A stretch of 64,000 nucleotides of DNA from UBA1181 sp045226255 (lineage in GTDB: Bacteria > Bacteroidota > Bacteroidia > Bacteroidales > Paludibacteraceae), in contig JBGVCG010000018.1 in assembly GCA_045226255.1 (NCBI GenBank), forward strand, positions 56,385-120,384, in the 5' to 3' direction. The notes beneath the pieces were generated by a model. The model had not been told where the DNA came from, made no database searches, and saw only the letters and a program-made list of their open reading frames with translations. Made by a program: the position numbers and the translations under genes. This document shows positions 8,011-16,985 of this stretch, in pieces. Position 1 is the stretch's first letter. Every line of letters starts with the position of its first letter.

Positions 8011-9289
8011 TCAACAACCAATTCCCTACATTCACCACATCAATCGTTTTGTCGTCCGTTTTTATTTTATACTCCTTGCCGGAATAGGTCAGGATAATAA
8101 GTCTTTCGTAGGCACTGAATTTTTTGCTGATTTTCAGCAAAGCCTGTGTCTCGCGGATATAAGTTTCGGACCCTTCTTCACCTAAATCATAACAAACTTG
8201 TATGGCAAGTCCGTGTTCGGGTACGACAAAATCAACTTCTATATTATGGTTATAGAAAAAAACCGTATTTTCGAAAGCCTCATATTTCCTCCATAATGCT
8301 GTTGCAACCATGTTTTCAAGCAATGAGGTTCGATTATCCAGTGTTAAAAGAGAGATGATGCCGTTGTCGACAAAATAATACTTCATGTTAGTTTCCCTCT
8401 CCGTAAAATTGTCGGCCATATTCTGCATTGGCATGACCAAGAATGAATCTTTGGAATATTCCATATAGTTTATGGCCGTACTTTTTGAGAATTTTGTTCC
8501 TGTTGAAGAAATCAAGGATGTGAGGCGAGAAAATGAGATGGGTTGTTTTATGCTTTCCGCCAATTTCTTGAACATCAGGCGCAAAGCGAACGTGTTCTCT
8601 ATCTTGTGACGAGATGCGATATCACCTAAATATATTTTTTGATACACAGACATTAGGTATTCTGTTTTAGCAGGATACGTCGCACATTCGGGGAACCCCC
8701 CATAGCACATATATTCTTCAAGGCACCAATTCAGTTTTGCTTTCTCAGTTGTCAGGCGTATCTGGTTGTCAGACAAATTAACGCCATTGGCATTCAGGAA
8801 TTCGTGATAACTATAAGGGAAAATTGTTTTCACCACATAGCGTCCGCCCAAGGTTGTCGGCACGTCAGAACCTAACATCTTTGCGTTTGAACCAGTGATA
8901 TAGACCTGATATTTGTGGTCTGCTAGCCGTCTTGCGAACTTATGCCAGCCATCAATGTTTTGAATCTCATCTAGGAACAATATTGGATGTTCGTCGCTAC
9001 CGCTCATAGAGTTATGAGCCTCTAACAGTCGCTCGAAATCAGATGTCTCAAATCCTAAAAGCCGATCATCTTCAAAATTGATGTAAAGCATATCCCTCCA
9101 AGTCTTCCCGATGCGTAATAGGTGTTGCATCTGCTGGAACAAAAGGAAAGACTTGCCTGCGCGTCGTACACCTACAAGCACAAAATTAGCCCCATCGTAG
9201 AAATCAAAATCTCGATGTACGACCTTCACATTCTCCACCATGACTTGATTGGATCGAAGGATTGTTTTAATATGATTTACATCTAACAT
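8000..9289 (-). CDS. ATP-binding protein, AAA_14/DUF4143 type
   Basis: A 429-residue P-loop ATPase with a C-terminal DUF4143 (nuclease-fold-like) domain, a large Bacteroidota accessory family of unknown function. Walker A is GVRRAGKS (residues 40-47, Lys46), Walker B is LFLDEIQ (Asp107, Glu108), and a sensor-like TGSNAKML follows; the C-terminal part contains YYFVDNGI and the EVDFVV strand typical of DUF4143. ATG at 9289 was chosen over an in-frame start at 9439 because the extra 50 residues consist of a translated 33-bp DNA repeat (9296-9354) and are not typical of the family. The gene is bracketed by 33-bp-period repeats on both sides, which suggests autonomous regulation or mobility. Neighbouring defence genes make a link possible, but the spacing (about 430 nt) argues against one operon. 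Confidence 0.82.
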   Translation of the reverse strand: MLDVNHIKTILRSNQVMVENVKVVHRDFDFYDGANFVLVGVRRAGKSFLLFQQMQHLLRIGKTWRDMLYINFEDDRLLGFETSDFERLLEAHNSMSGSDEHPILFLDEIQNIDGWHKFARRLADHKYQVYITGSNAKMLGSDVPTTLGGRYVVKTIFPYSYHEFLNANGVNLSDNQIRLTTEKAKLNWCLEEYMCYGGFPECATYPAKTEYLMSVYQKIYLGDIASRHKIENTFALRLMFKKLAESIKQPISFSRLTSLISSTGTKFSKSTAINYMEYSKDSFLVMPMQNMADNFTERETNMKYYFVDNGIISLLTLDNRTSLLENMVATALWRKYEAFENTVFFYNHNIEVDFVVPEHGLAIQVCYDLGEEGSETYIRETQALLKISKKFSAYERLIILTYSGKEYKIKTDDKTIDVVNVGNWLLSND

Positions 9290-9295
9290 TTCTCT

Positions 9296-9354
9296 ATTTT
9301 GTTTTGCGTGCAAGACAAAATTATGTATATTTTGTTTTGTGTGCAAGACAAAAT
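9296..9354. repeat. Two 26-bp repeats, 33-bp period, upstream of the ATPase
   Basis: Two copies of a 26-bp sequence (9296-9321 and 9329-9354), differing at one base, start 33 bp apart. Each has palindromic ends: ATTTTGT on one side and ACAAAAT on the other around a TGCAAG core. The first copy ends 7 bp before the ATPase start codon on the minus strand, so these are good candidates for operator sites or leader structures of that gene. Confidence 0.7.
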
Positions 9355-9449
9355 TGATTTTTTTATCAAGATTAGTCTCTTTTGTAACACCTTGATTAGC
9401 ACCTTGAATAACTGGCTTATGAACTGATTCTCTGATCAACAGATAATCG

Positions 9450-9467
9450 TGTCGTCCCTTCGGGACT
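9450..9467. repeat. Small REP-like hairpin
   Basis: GTCCC-TTC-GGGAC hairpin in the intergenic region beside the ATPase gene. Similar GC-rich hairpins recur at 9605-9702. Likely part of a degraded REP-type element. Confidence 0.35.
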
Positions 9468-9486
9468 CTAAGTCATGGCTCTTTAA

Positions 9487-9600
9487 GTGTTTATTAAGCG
9501 CTATGAGATTACAGACGATTGCTGTCCAGAAGCAACCATCCCGCTCGACGAAGTAGAACCTTTCCTGACGGAAGAGGGGAAACGTTTTTTACGTAGGTGA
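9487..9600 (+). pseudogene. Gene remnant, 37 codons, unknown
   Basis: An open frame immediately after an in-frame TAA (9484-9486) begins GTG and ends TGA (9598-9600). It encodes an acidic, clearly protein-like stretch including EATIPLDEVEPFLTEEGKRF. It has no promoter or ATG and looks like the 3' end of a larger gene cut by rearrangement, perhaps of a mobile element; I do not recognise the family. Confidence 0.3.
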
Positions 9601-9604
9601 TGCT

Positions 9605-9702
9605 CAATCCCGTAGGGATGGTAACATCACAGGCAGGGGTGTCAACCCCTGTAGGGAACGGGTGTGCGGCCGAGGAACCCCGAGGGGGTGGACACGGGAT
9701 GA
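9605..9702. repeat. REP-like hairpin cluster
   Basis: A GC-rich patch in an otherwise moderate-GC intergenic region, with nested hairpins: ATCCC-GTA-GGGAT (9608-9620), GGGGT-GTCA-ACCCC region near 9635-9648, and a CCGAG/CCCCGAGGGGG segment near 9670-9690. Such patches in Bacteroidota are often REP elements moved by RAYT-type transposases; no such transposase lies in the window. Confidence 0.45.
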
Positions 9703-9715
9703 TAGATTCTTCGTC

Positions 9716-10177
9716 TTATCGTTCGATTACTTCAACCTTTCCAATATTTTTTGTCGCCTCCTCATACAATGGATAAAGAGAACTTGTCTCAGAAAGAAAC
9801 CCGAAGGTCAAAGAGGAGACGTTGTGGCAGATATATTGATTGCAGAGTAGCGATGATTTTTGGTTTATGCGTGGTTGGTTGGAGACGGAAATGATGAGCA
9901 GACGACCGCTTTCCAGTGGTTCACGTAGCTTTTCAGGAAGTGTCTTATACAGTCTTCTCCCCAAGACTAGGACCAATGGACATTTGCCTTTCAGCAGTAT
10001 ATCGAGTACCGCCTCCTCCATTTCGCTGTGGAAAGTGCTCATGATGGGGGTCGCCCCATGGCTCTGTTCCACAGCCCAATCCAGACATGGTAGAATCACA
10101 CTGCTCCGTGTGCATCGGGAACAGAGGAACCCATGCTTCGATTGCTTCAATAACGATTTGTTGCCAAGATACTCCAT
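9716..10177 (-). CDS. DprA/Smf-like Rossmann protein of the methyltransferase operon
   Basis: A 153-residue protein resembling the short stand-alone DprA/Smf-like (SLOG-related) family. Visible are the N-terminal KSKHGFLCSR, an HSEMEEAVLDILLKGKCPLV segment and the strand-loop LVLVLGRRLYK, consistent with a Rossmann nucleotide-binding fold; the DNA-binding winged helix of full DprA is absent. It is the last gene of the helicase-methyltransferase operon: its ATG overlaps the methyltransferase stop by one base (TGATG), so it is very likely translated with it. Full DprA loads RecA on single-stranded DNA; what the short form does in such operons is not known to me. A GTG one codon upstream is an alternative start. 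Confidence 0.65.
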   Translation of the reverse strand: MEYLGNKSLLKQSKHGFLCSRCTRSSVILPCLDWAVEQSHGATPIMSTFHSEMEEAVLDILLKGKCPLVLVLGRRLYKTLPEKLREPLESGRLLIISVSNQPRINQKSSLLCNQYICHNVSSLTFGFLSETSSLYPLYEEATKNIGKVEVIER

Positions 10178-13100
10178 CACTCCTCCGTGCTTAATTCATC
10201 TCCCATACGATACTTGATGTCGTAATTGATAATAAAATCAAGTTCCTCCTCTGTAAAACCATAGTGCTGGGCAAGGACTTTGTCAATTTCGTCGATGATG
10301 GGCTTGGACTTACGAACATAGTATTGTCGTTGTGTTATAATTCCATGATTAGTGCTTACATCTTTCGATATTGAATTCGATAATAATGATTCTTCATATT
10401 TTTTTCCTAGTTCTATTAGTTTATCAAAACTTGCGCCATCATTAGACAATCTGAATCCGAAAATTTGATAGTCCCCAAGATTAAACATGTCATAATGAGA
10501 TGAATAATACCACCAAAAGATATCGCTGCTTAATGCTGAAATAATAACATATTTATCAATATTAATAAGACCTGCATTTTTTTCACTACTATTACCAGTA
10601 CCAAATGGAACATCAAGAAAAACCTTCCAGTATCGACCTCCTGCAGAGCGATAATGAAAAACATTGTTTGTTGCGACGTTTTTTGTTTTATACAGGTTAA
10701 TGGGCTTATTTTTATAAAACTTCCTAAAAATACCATCTTCAACGTCAGAAGATAGTTTCAATATTGATTTTGTTAAGTTGCAAACCATATAGGAATTTTG
10801 AATATACCTAAGATTATTGAATAAAATAGAACGATTCTCTGATAACCACCGATTAATCTTTGTCGAATACTGGCCTTCATTACTATTACGTGAAATAATT
10901 TCAATAATAAGTCTTTGATCAACACCTTCAAACAAGCCACTCGGTCTTTCATCATAACATGAAACCCATGTTGCATGATTTTCATTTGCTTTAATAATTG
11001 ACTGTAAAGGCTCCATCCTAGTAGTGTTCATTGAAGGAAGGGGTACTATAAGTCCAATATTTGCTTTTGATGAAGTGATTTCGAATGATCTTTCGGCTAC
11101 AAAGGCATGTAAATTGCTACAAGCAAGAGTCTTATATTGTTTTTCATCCAATTTATATGTACATTTTTTTTGTGTGTACTCCACATACGGTGGATTTCCA
11201 ATAATCACATCAAAGCCTTCGTTATCGTGTATGATTTGATAGTATTCAGCGAGCCAATGGAAAGGTTGTGTGCGTTTTAGCCAATCTTCGTAATTATTTT
11301 CAGTCGTGATGGAACGGTGCATGTGGCGGTTAAGCAGGTCATTAAGCGTGGACAGACGGTCCTTGAGCATCTCCTTGGTTGCTTTGATGCTGGCGTTGTC
11401 GTCGTACGTTTTCAGCTGTTCCGAGCGGAAACATTCGTAGGCCTTTGCCACCACATTCATCTCTGTGTCAATCTTTTCTTTGAACTCTGCGTTTGCAAAT
11501 ATATCACCTTGGTTGGATAGTGCCAATGCCAGTTCTTTCTCTGTAGCATAGCCCACCAGTGTGTTGCCACACTTGATGTTGAAGTCGATATCAGGCAATG
11601 GATCAAGTCCTAAGTTATCCTTACGTTTGTCCACCTCCACCACTGCTACCATCTTCAGGAAGAGACGCAACTTGGCTATCTCGGTGGCCTCCACCATAAT
11701 GTCCACGCCATAGAGGTTGCGCAGGATAATGCTTTTGTAGATAAAGTACTGTCGGTTACTACTGTATTTCGCATTAATCTCTTCCAACTCGTTTTTGAAG
11801 AGGTTGGCATTCGCTGCGTGGAACTCCTCCATACGGTCCAAACATGCTTCGTATAGTGGCTCCAAAATGTTCATGGCAGCGAAAAGGAAAGCGCCAGAAC
11901 CACAGGTGGGGTCGAGGATGGTGACACCCTGTAATGCCTGATAGAAGTGAGCCACCAATAGATGGTTGCTAGTGGCACGTATGACATCCTCCGCAAATCT
12001 TCGGATGTCTAAGTTATAGGTGATAAAGTCATTGATATGCTGGATTTCTCCGTTGGCGATTTTGGCGAGCAGAGAGTCGCACCGTTGCAGACGCTCTATG
12101 GTTTCACGCCAAATCTCCGTAGGCAAGGCGAACTCGTCATAGCTCTTCTCGTTCCAACGGCTTCTACGTTCCAGTAGATCGTGTTGTTCGGGGTGAAGTT
12201 CAATTCCTCTGCTGATGAAATCAGGAATTCGTTTCTGCCAATCAGGGGAATAGCCTTTTTTTACCGCATCGTAAATATACGTGTCACCGCTTTGCCGCAG
12301 CAATTCCCATACAGCACCATTAGTTTTAAATTCATCCTTCGTTTTTTCCTCTGTCTTGTCCATGAGGAAAGGAATGATACAGTTCTTGCTGATATATTCG
12401 GTGATATCCTCCTTGGTGTAGTATGCGCCCATAGCGGCACGGTCATTGATGTATTGCTCAAAGATGTAGCCCAAGACATCCGGGTTGATGTCTTTGCCCG
12501 AAGCCGTGAGGCGGGTGTCAAGATGCCAGTTCCACTTGTCGAAGAAATTGAAAAGGTTCTCGAAAGCCACGTCGGCAATGTCAATCCCCTTATTCTCACG
12601 CTCCAACTGATGGTCGTCGAACATGCCTCCGTTGAGGTAGGGGATGCGCCCATACTTCGCCAAAAACTCCTCAGAGTCATGGCGGGGAGAGTTCAAGCCA
12701 TCATGGAACAACGAACAGAGGAACCCTTTGTAGAAAGTGCCGAAGAACTGGTCTTCTCCCTGTCTTTCTTTGACCCACTTGAGTTTATCTTGTAAGTAAT
12801 TGACCTTCATGTCGAGGAAGCCCTTTTTCTGGATGAAGTAGCAGAACATGAGCCGGTTGAGCATGACGGAGGTGTACCAGTCACGGTCTTTTTCGTTGTC
12901 GAAGCCTACAATATGCGTAGCGAAAGCTTTATGCTCCTTGCGGAACTGCGTGTAGAAGTCCTTGGTGACCTTCTCACTGTTCAGGTGGAAAGAGCTTTGT
13001 ACACGGTTTTTCACGTCAGTGATAAGCACTTGCTCCGTCAGTTCGAAGGAAAGGTCGTCTATCTTTGAAAAGAGGAAATCCGCCTTTGCTCCACCGATAT

Positions 13101-13443
13101 ATTCGGTCTTCACGAGCTCACGTTTCTCGTTGGTTTTCACAGGGGTAAGCCAAAGGTGGTGTGCCGTGCCTCGCTGGACAAAGATGCATATATAGTCGTA
13201 TCCATAGTTGCGGAGTTTGTTGTCCAACTTCTTGCAATCGGTGGTTGCAGGCAATTCGTCCGTCTCGCACGAATAGACATGGAATCCTTGCTTGTCGGCC
13301 ACGGGCACGAATTCGAAGTCCCGCTCGTCGATGGAGATTGGAATCGATTGGCTGTTGTCGGGATTGTTCCATCCCATTTCGGTGACGAAGAGGTCCTGGA
13401 ATGTGCCCCTATCAATCAGTTGGTCAAAATCCTTTCGTTTCAT
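10177..13443 (-). CDS. Eco57I-like adenine-specific DNA methyltransferase
   Basis: A 1088-residue N6-adenine DNA methyltransferase of the Eco57I/type IIG-like class. S-adenosylmethionine motif I is LDPTCGSGAF (about 510-519) and catalytic motif IV is NPPY (750-753) in FDVIIGNPPYVEYTQ; between them lies GVDIMVEATEIAKLRLFLKM. Residues 1-340 are a helical lead-in ending in GAYYTKEDITEYI, and the last 300 residues occupy the place of a target-recognition domain. I see no clear PD-(D/E)XK motif at the N terminus, so cleavage is more likely supplied by the PLD-helicase partner. The ATG at 13443 follows the helicase stop by 5 nt; a TTG at 13452 overlapping that stop is the other option. It probably marks self DNA in a restriction-like system. 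Confidence 0.85.
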   Translation of the reverse strand: MKRKDFDQLIDRGTFQDLFVTEMGWNNPDNSQSIPISIDERDFEFVPVADKQGFHVYSCETDELPATTDCKKLDNKLRNYGYDYICIFVQRGTAHHLWLTPVKTNEKRELVKTEYIGGAKADFLFSKIDDLSFELTEQVLITDVKNRVQSSFHLNSEKVTKDFYTQFRKEHKAFATHIVGFDNEKDRDWYTSVMLNRLMFCYFIQKKGFLDMKVNYLQDKLKWVKERQGEDQFFGTFYKGFLCSLFHDGLNSPRHDSEEFLAKYGRIPYLNGGMFDDHQLERENKGIDIADVAFENLFNFFDKWNWHLDTRLTASGKDINPDVLGYIFEQYINDRAAMGAYYTKEDITEYISKNCIIPFLMDKTEEKTKDEFKTNGAVWELLRQSGDTYIYDAVKKGYSPDWQKRIPDFISRGIELHPEQHDLLERRSRWNEKSYDEFALPTEIWRETIERLQRCDSLLAKIANGEIQHINDFITYNLDIRRFAEDVIRATSNHLLVAHFYQALQGVTILDPTCGSGAFLFAAMNILEPLYEACLDRMEEFHAANANLFKNELEEINAKYSSNRQYFIYKSIILRNLYGVDIMVEATEIAKLRLFLKMVAVVEVDKRKDNLGLDPLPDIDFNIKCGNTLVGYATEKELALALSNQGDIFANAEFKEKIDTEMNVVAKAYECFRSEQLKTYDDNASIKATKEMLKDRLSTLNDLLNRHMHRSITTENNYEDWLKRTQPFHWLAEYYQIIHDNEGFDVIIGNPPYVEYTQKKCTYKLDEKQYKTLACSNLHAFVAERSFEITSSKANIGLIVPLPSMNTTRMEPLQSIIKANENHATWVSCYDERPSGLFEGVDQRLIIEIISRNSNEGQYSTKINRWLSENRSILFNNLRYIQNSYMVCNLTKSILKLSSDVEDGIFRKFYKNKPINLYKTKNVATNNVFHYRSAGGRYWKVFLDVPFGTGNSSEKNAGLINIDKYVIISALSSDIFWWYYSSHYDMFNLGDYQIFGFRLSNDGASFDKLIELGKKYEESLLSNSISKDVSTNHGIITQRQYYVRKSKPIIDEIDKVLAQHYGFTEEELDFIINYDIKYRMGDELSTEE

Positions 13444-13448
13444 GGTAG

Positions 13449-16400
13449 TCAATTATTTGCGTTTGGGGTATTGTTTGGATTCTTCAAACCCATGGAACAG
13501 ATGACGTGCGCTTCTTTGCTCTCTGTTTCTTCGGCTACGATGCAGAGTTGGTTCGCCTTGTACATTTCCACTAGGTAATCTGCGAAGTCATAAATCATAT
13601 CATTGCGTTTTAGCATCTGTCCCAAAGTGAACTTCGATTGTTCACGCATCGGGTAGTTGTAGATTTGGTCGATAGCCTCTTTCAGTTCACTTGTGGCGAA
13701 GAGAGGATTTTTCTCCATATAGTCCACCATCATTGTCACCACCTTAAACTTCGTGCTGAACCGGCTACCCAAGACACCGCTTGTCTTGAAGTTCATGTTG
13801 CTTACCGCATCGAGCGCCTTGTCGACTAGTTCATGATGTTTTTCGAGCGGTTCCAATGCAGGAGTCTGGCTATCGCAGGCCATCGCCTTCAAGATGGTGA
13901 GCTGTGACTGGGTGACGATACGCCCCTTATTGTCCACCCATGTGAGCATATCACTGTCGCTAGAGGTTTTTGCGTAGGTTACCACCCCCTCGTCTATTGT
14001 GCGACCTGTGTTCTGTTTCGTGGTGTATGCTTTTTCAGGAATGGCTGGAATGATTTTCTTCAACTCAGGATCCGCATCTGTGGCATTTTTCCATATTTGG
14101 TAGGCGTAGGAAGCCATGTCCACATCCCCGTCGTCCTCATCATCCAAAGAACCAGCCTTTTCGTTGAATAGGTCTTGTAGGTTCTGTGCATTGCCTTCGA
14201 AGAATATCTCATCGCTTCCTACCACGTTGGCATTTTCATTGATGCGGTCATTGAGACGTTGCCTAAGTCTGATGACCGTCTCCACACCATCCGCAGGGAA
14301 GAAGGAGTAGCACAAAATCGTCTCCGCCTCCTGCCCGATACGGTCCACACGTCCCGCACGCTGGATTAGACGGATAATCGCCCAAGGCATGTCATAGTTG
14401 ACGATAATGTGGGCATCCTGAAGATTCTGTCCTTCGGAAAGCACGTCCGTTGCGATTAAGACACGCAGTTCCTCATTGTCGCCTAGGATCATCTTGTTGC
14501 TTTTAGGTGAGAAGCGACCCACCAGCTCTGTTGGGTTCGGGGAGTTGCCAGTTACGCAAGCAATATTCTTCACGCCCCGACGCACTAATTGACGATGGAT
14601 ATATTCTGCCGTGTCACTATATTGGGTGAAGACCAAGACCTTCTCCTTTTTGTGTTTCTTCTCAAGAAGTTTTTCCAACTCATTCAGTTTCTCATCTTTT
14701 TGTATCACCCATGCGCCACACATTTCAATCATTTTGAATAGAATATCGCAGTCAGCGTTCAGCTTTTGCTTCAGTGTTTTTTTGAAATAGGTGGAATCCA
14801 ACATTTTTACTGAACTGCCGCCCTTGGAGACGATAAAATTGTAGTAGTTTTTCGCCAATTTCATGTAGAGATTCTTATCTGTACTAACAGATATGACACC
14901 ATCCTTTTCCGTTAGGATGCTTTTATCTTCTTCCGATTCGAATAATTGATTCTGATCTTCATCTTCGACAAAATCGTCAGGTAGGGCGTTTTCATCTCCG
15001 ATAGGTAATTTCAGGTTATTCTCTATCGCATAGATAAAGACCATATTGCGAAGAATATGACGGTAAAGTGTCAGTAGGAAAGCGTATCCGCAGGAATCGA
15101 TGCGCTTAAAGAATGTACTCATACAGAAGCCCATCATCCTTGCACCAGCACGGGACAAGTTGTTCAGATACTGCCTATCGCTGGCATTTGCATCTGCAAT
15201 TTTTTTCTCGTCGATATACAGGGATAGTCCGTAACGAGGAAGTTTCAATTCTCTCATCGTATCCACCATGTCATCACTATACAAGCGGGAGTACTGTTCA
15301 GAGACAGGAATCTTCAACGCTTTGGGTTTCCTGTCAGGGAAATAGCTGCGATGCCCATCGTTGAATTGCAGGTACTTCCGCCCGTTGTTTGGATCTGTTG
15401 TCGCATAGTTTTCTTTGATGAAAGTACGAGTTCTACGTACAAGGAAAAGCTTCATCAAATCACGCCAATCCTCCACCTTTTCGCTTTGCTCAAATGCACG
15501 GATGCTACGGATAAAGATTTCATTGTGTCTCATAAGGAACTGACGTTCACCACCAAGCTCATTGATATAATGTTCTGGGCGAATGCCTAAATCCATGTCA
15601 GGGTCGAGGAAGAGTTTCAACTGACTGCCTAAGTCAGAGAAATCCTTGTTGTAAGGAGTGGCTGTTAGCAGTAGGACTTTACAATCCATGTGCTGTATCA
15701 AATCCCTGATGTTGTGGTAACGGCTTCCCTCTGAATTGCGGAGGTTGTGGCTTTCGTCTACGATTACTAGCTTATAGTACCTCATGTTCTCAATGTCCAA
15801 CCTCTTTTGCATGGAAGTGACATCCGCCTTCAAATCGTAGGTTTTAATATATTTTTTCCACATCTCCTGCAGGTTGGCAGGACAAATGATTAATGTGCTG
15901 GCATAGTACTGTTGTTCGAAGACTTTGGCTATCGCACAGGCGGTGATCGTTTTTCCGAGACCTACCACGTCACCGATCATGGCACCCCCACGCTTATCAT
16001 TGTTGAGATGCTTGGCAGCAATTTTCACCGCAGTCTCTTGGAACTCGAAGAGGTCCTTTTTGAACATTGGAGGAAGTGTGTATTCCGCTATGCCTGTACG
16101 TGCGTCCTGACTTAATAGATAGGCTGTTTTCAGATAGATGTGGTAGGGGGAGATGACATTCTCCGACGCCCAACTGTTTTTAATAACCTCCACCAATTCA
16201 TCGGAAATGTCTATGGAAAATTTGTCCTCCCAGCGGTCATTGAACCATTGGGCAAGGAATTCCGCATTGCCTGTATCGTCCATCTCTGCATTCAATTCAC
16301 CCTGTCCCGTCAGTCCACTGTAGGTAAGGTTGCTGCTCCCCATGAAAGCATAGACCTTACGGAGGTTACTCTTAGGATTATAAGCTAGGTATAGTTTCGC

Positions 16401-16847
16401 ATGAAGAGGATTTCGGAGGAATAATTTCACGCACACTTTTTTGTCCTCTAATTGGGCGCATAGGGTTCTTAGTGTAATCTCATCTTGCATTGTCGTACTG
16501 CCGATAAGCAATTGTCTGCGGAATTCCTCGGCCACCTTACGTTTGCATTTTTGAACGTAATCAGCGTCTGGAAGGAACTTTTCCTTGCTGTATCTTAACC
16601 GAACTAACTCTTCTGGAGCCCTCTGCATACCGATAAGCAAACGGGCAGTACGATGCACACGCTCATCATCTTCGTAGATATATTCTCCGTCCAATTCGTT
16701 GATGTAGTCTGCTATGAAATCCCAACCGCGTAGGTTGAAGTAACCGACGCAGAAATCCATACGTTGGATGCCTGGCTCTGTGACGACAGTTTCTAGTATC
16801 TCCTTGAATTTCTTGCCATCACCGATATTGTCATAAATCTTTGACAT
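13449..16847 (-). CDS. SNF2-family helicase with N-terminal PLD nuclease-like domain
   Basis: A 1132-residue fusion. Residues 1-190 form a phospholipase D-like domain with a single HxK motif (His149, Lys151) followed by GSSNLT (170-175), the arrangement used by PLD-type nucleases that dimerise. Residues about 265-870 are an SF2/SNF2 ATPase: Walker A GDVVGLGKT (292-300), DESH (364-367), TATPYN (395-400) and motif VI QRAGRVDRIGQ (829-839). The remainder is helical. The expected HKD aspartate four residues after the lysine is Tyr156, as in other HxK-only nucleases, so activity is plausible but unproven. First gene of the operon with the methyltransferase and DprA-like protein; probably a DNA-translocating restriction effector. 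The 200 bp upstream carry several inverted repeats. Confidence 0.87.
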   Translation of the reverse strand: MSKIYDNIGDGKKFKEILETVVTEPGIQRMDFCVGYFNLRGWDFIADYINELDGEYIYEDDERVHRTARLLIGMQRAPEELVRLRYSKEKFLPDADYVQKCKRKVAEEFRRQLLIGSTTMQDEITLRTLCAQLEDKKVCVKLFLRNPLHAKLYLAYNPKSNLRKVYAFMGSSNLTYSGLTGQGELNAEMDDTGNAEFLAQWFNDRWEDKFSIDISDELVEVIKNSWASENVISPYHIYLKTAYLLSQDARTGIAEYTLPPMFKKDLFEFQETAVKIAAKHLNNDKRGGAMIGDVVGLGKTITACAIAKVFEQQYYASTLIICPANLQEMWKKYIKTYDLKADVTSMQKRLDIENMRYYKLVIVDESHNLRNSEGSRYHNIRDLIQHMDCKVLLLTATPYNKDFSDLGSQLKLFLDPDMDLGIRPEHYINELGGERQFLMRHNEIFIRSIRAFEQSEKVEDWRDLMKLFLVRRTRTFIKENYATTDPNNGRKYLQFNDGHRSYFPDRKPKALKIPVSEQYSRLYSDDMVDTMRELKLPRYGLSLYIDEKKIADANASDRQYLNNLSRAGARMMGFCMSTFFKRIDSCGYAFLLTLYRHILRNMVFIYAIENNLKLPIGDENALPDDFVEDEDQNQLFESEEDKSILTEKDGVISVSTDKNLYMKLAKNYYNFIVSKGGSSVKMLDSTYFKKTLKQKLNADCDILFKMIEMCGAWVIQKDEKLNELEKLLEKKHKKEKVLVFTQYSDTAEYIHRQLVRRGVKNIACVTGNSPNPTELVGRFSPKSNKMILGDNEELRVLIATDVLSEGQNLQDAHIIVNYDMPWAIIRLIQRAGRVDRIGQEAETILCYSFFPADGVETVIRLRQRLNDRINENANVVGSDEIFFEGNAQNLQDLFNEKAGSLDDEDDGDVDMASYAYQIWKNATDADPELKKIIPAIPEKAYTTKQNTGRTIDEGVVTYAKTSSDSDMLTWVDNKGRIVTQSQLTILKAMACDSQTPALEPLEKHHELVDKALDAVSNMNFKTSGVLGSRFSTKFKVVTMMVDYMEKNPLFATSELKEAIDQIYNYPMREQSKFTLGQMLKRNDMIYDFADYLVEMYKANQLCIVAEETESKEAHVICSMGLKNPNNTPNANN

Positions 16848-16851
16848 GATT

Positions 16852-16884
16852 CGATAGTATTTTGGGTAGCGCTCAATACTATCG
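16852..16884. promoter_or_regulatory. Inverted repeat 4 nt upstream of the helicase start
   Basis: Perfect 10-bp arms, CGATAGTATT (16852-16861) and AATACTATCG (16875-16884), with a 13-bp centre. It ends 4 nt from the helicase start codon, so it could be an operator for a dimeric repressor or an mRNA hairpin that masks the ribosome-binding region. Confidence 0.55.
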
Positions 16885-16923
16885 TTCCAAATGTTGTTGT
16901 ATAGCGTGCTCCGGATTCTACCA

Positions 16924-16949
16924 CAAAAAAGAAGGTGCGAGCTTCTTCT
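16924..16949 (-). terminator. Terminator-like hairpin in the helicase leader
   Basis: Read on the minus strand: AAGAAG, 7-nt loop, CTTCTT, followed by further T (complement of the A run at 16925-16930). It lies between the likely promoter region and the helicase start, so it could act as an attenuator. The stem is short (6 bp), so this is tentative. Confidence 0.35.
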
Positions 16950-16985
16950 TACGGTATTCCGAGGTTAGCGTCCCTTCTGAACCTC

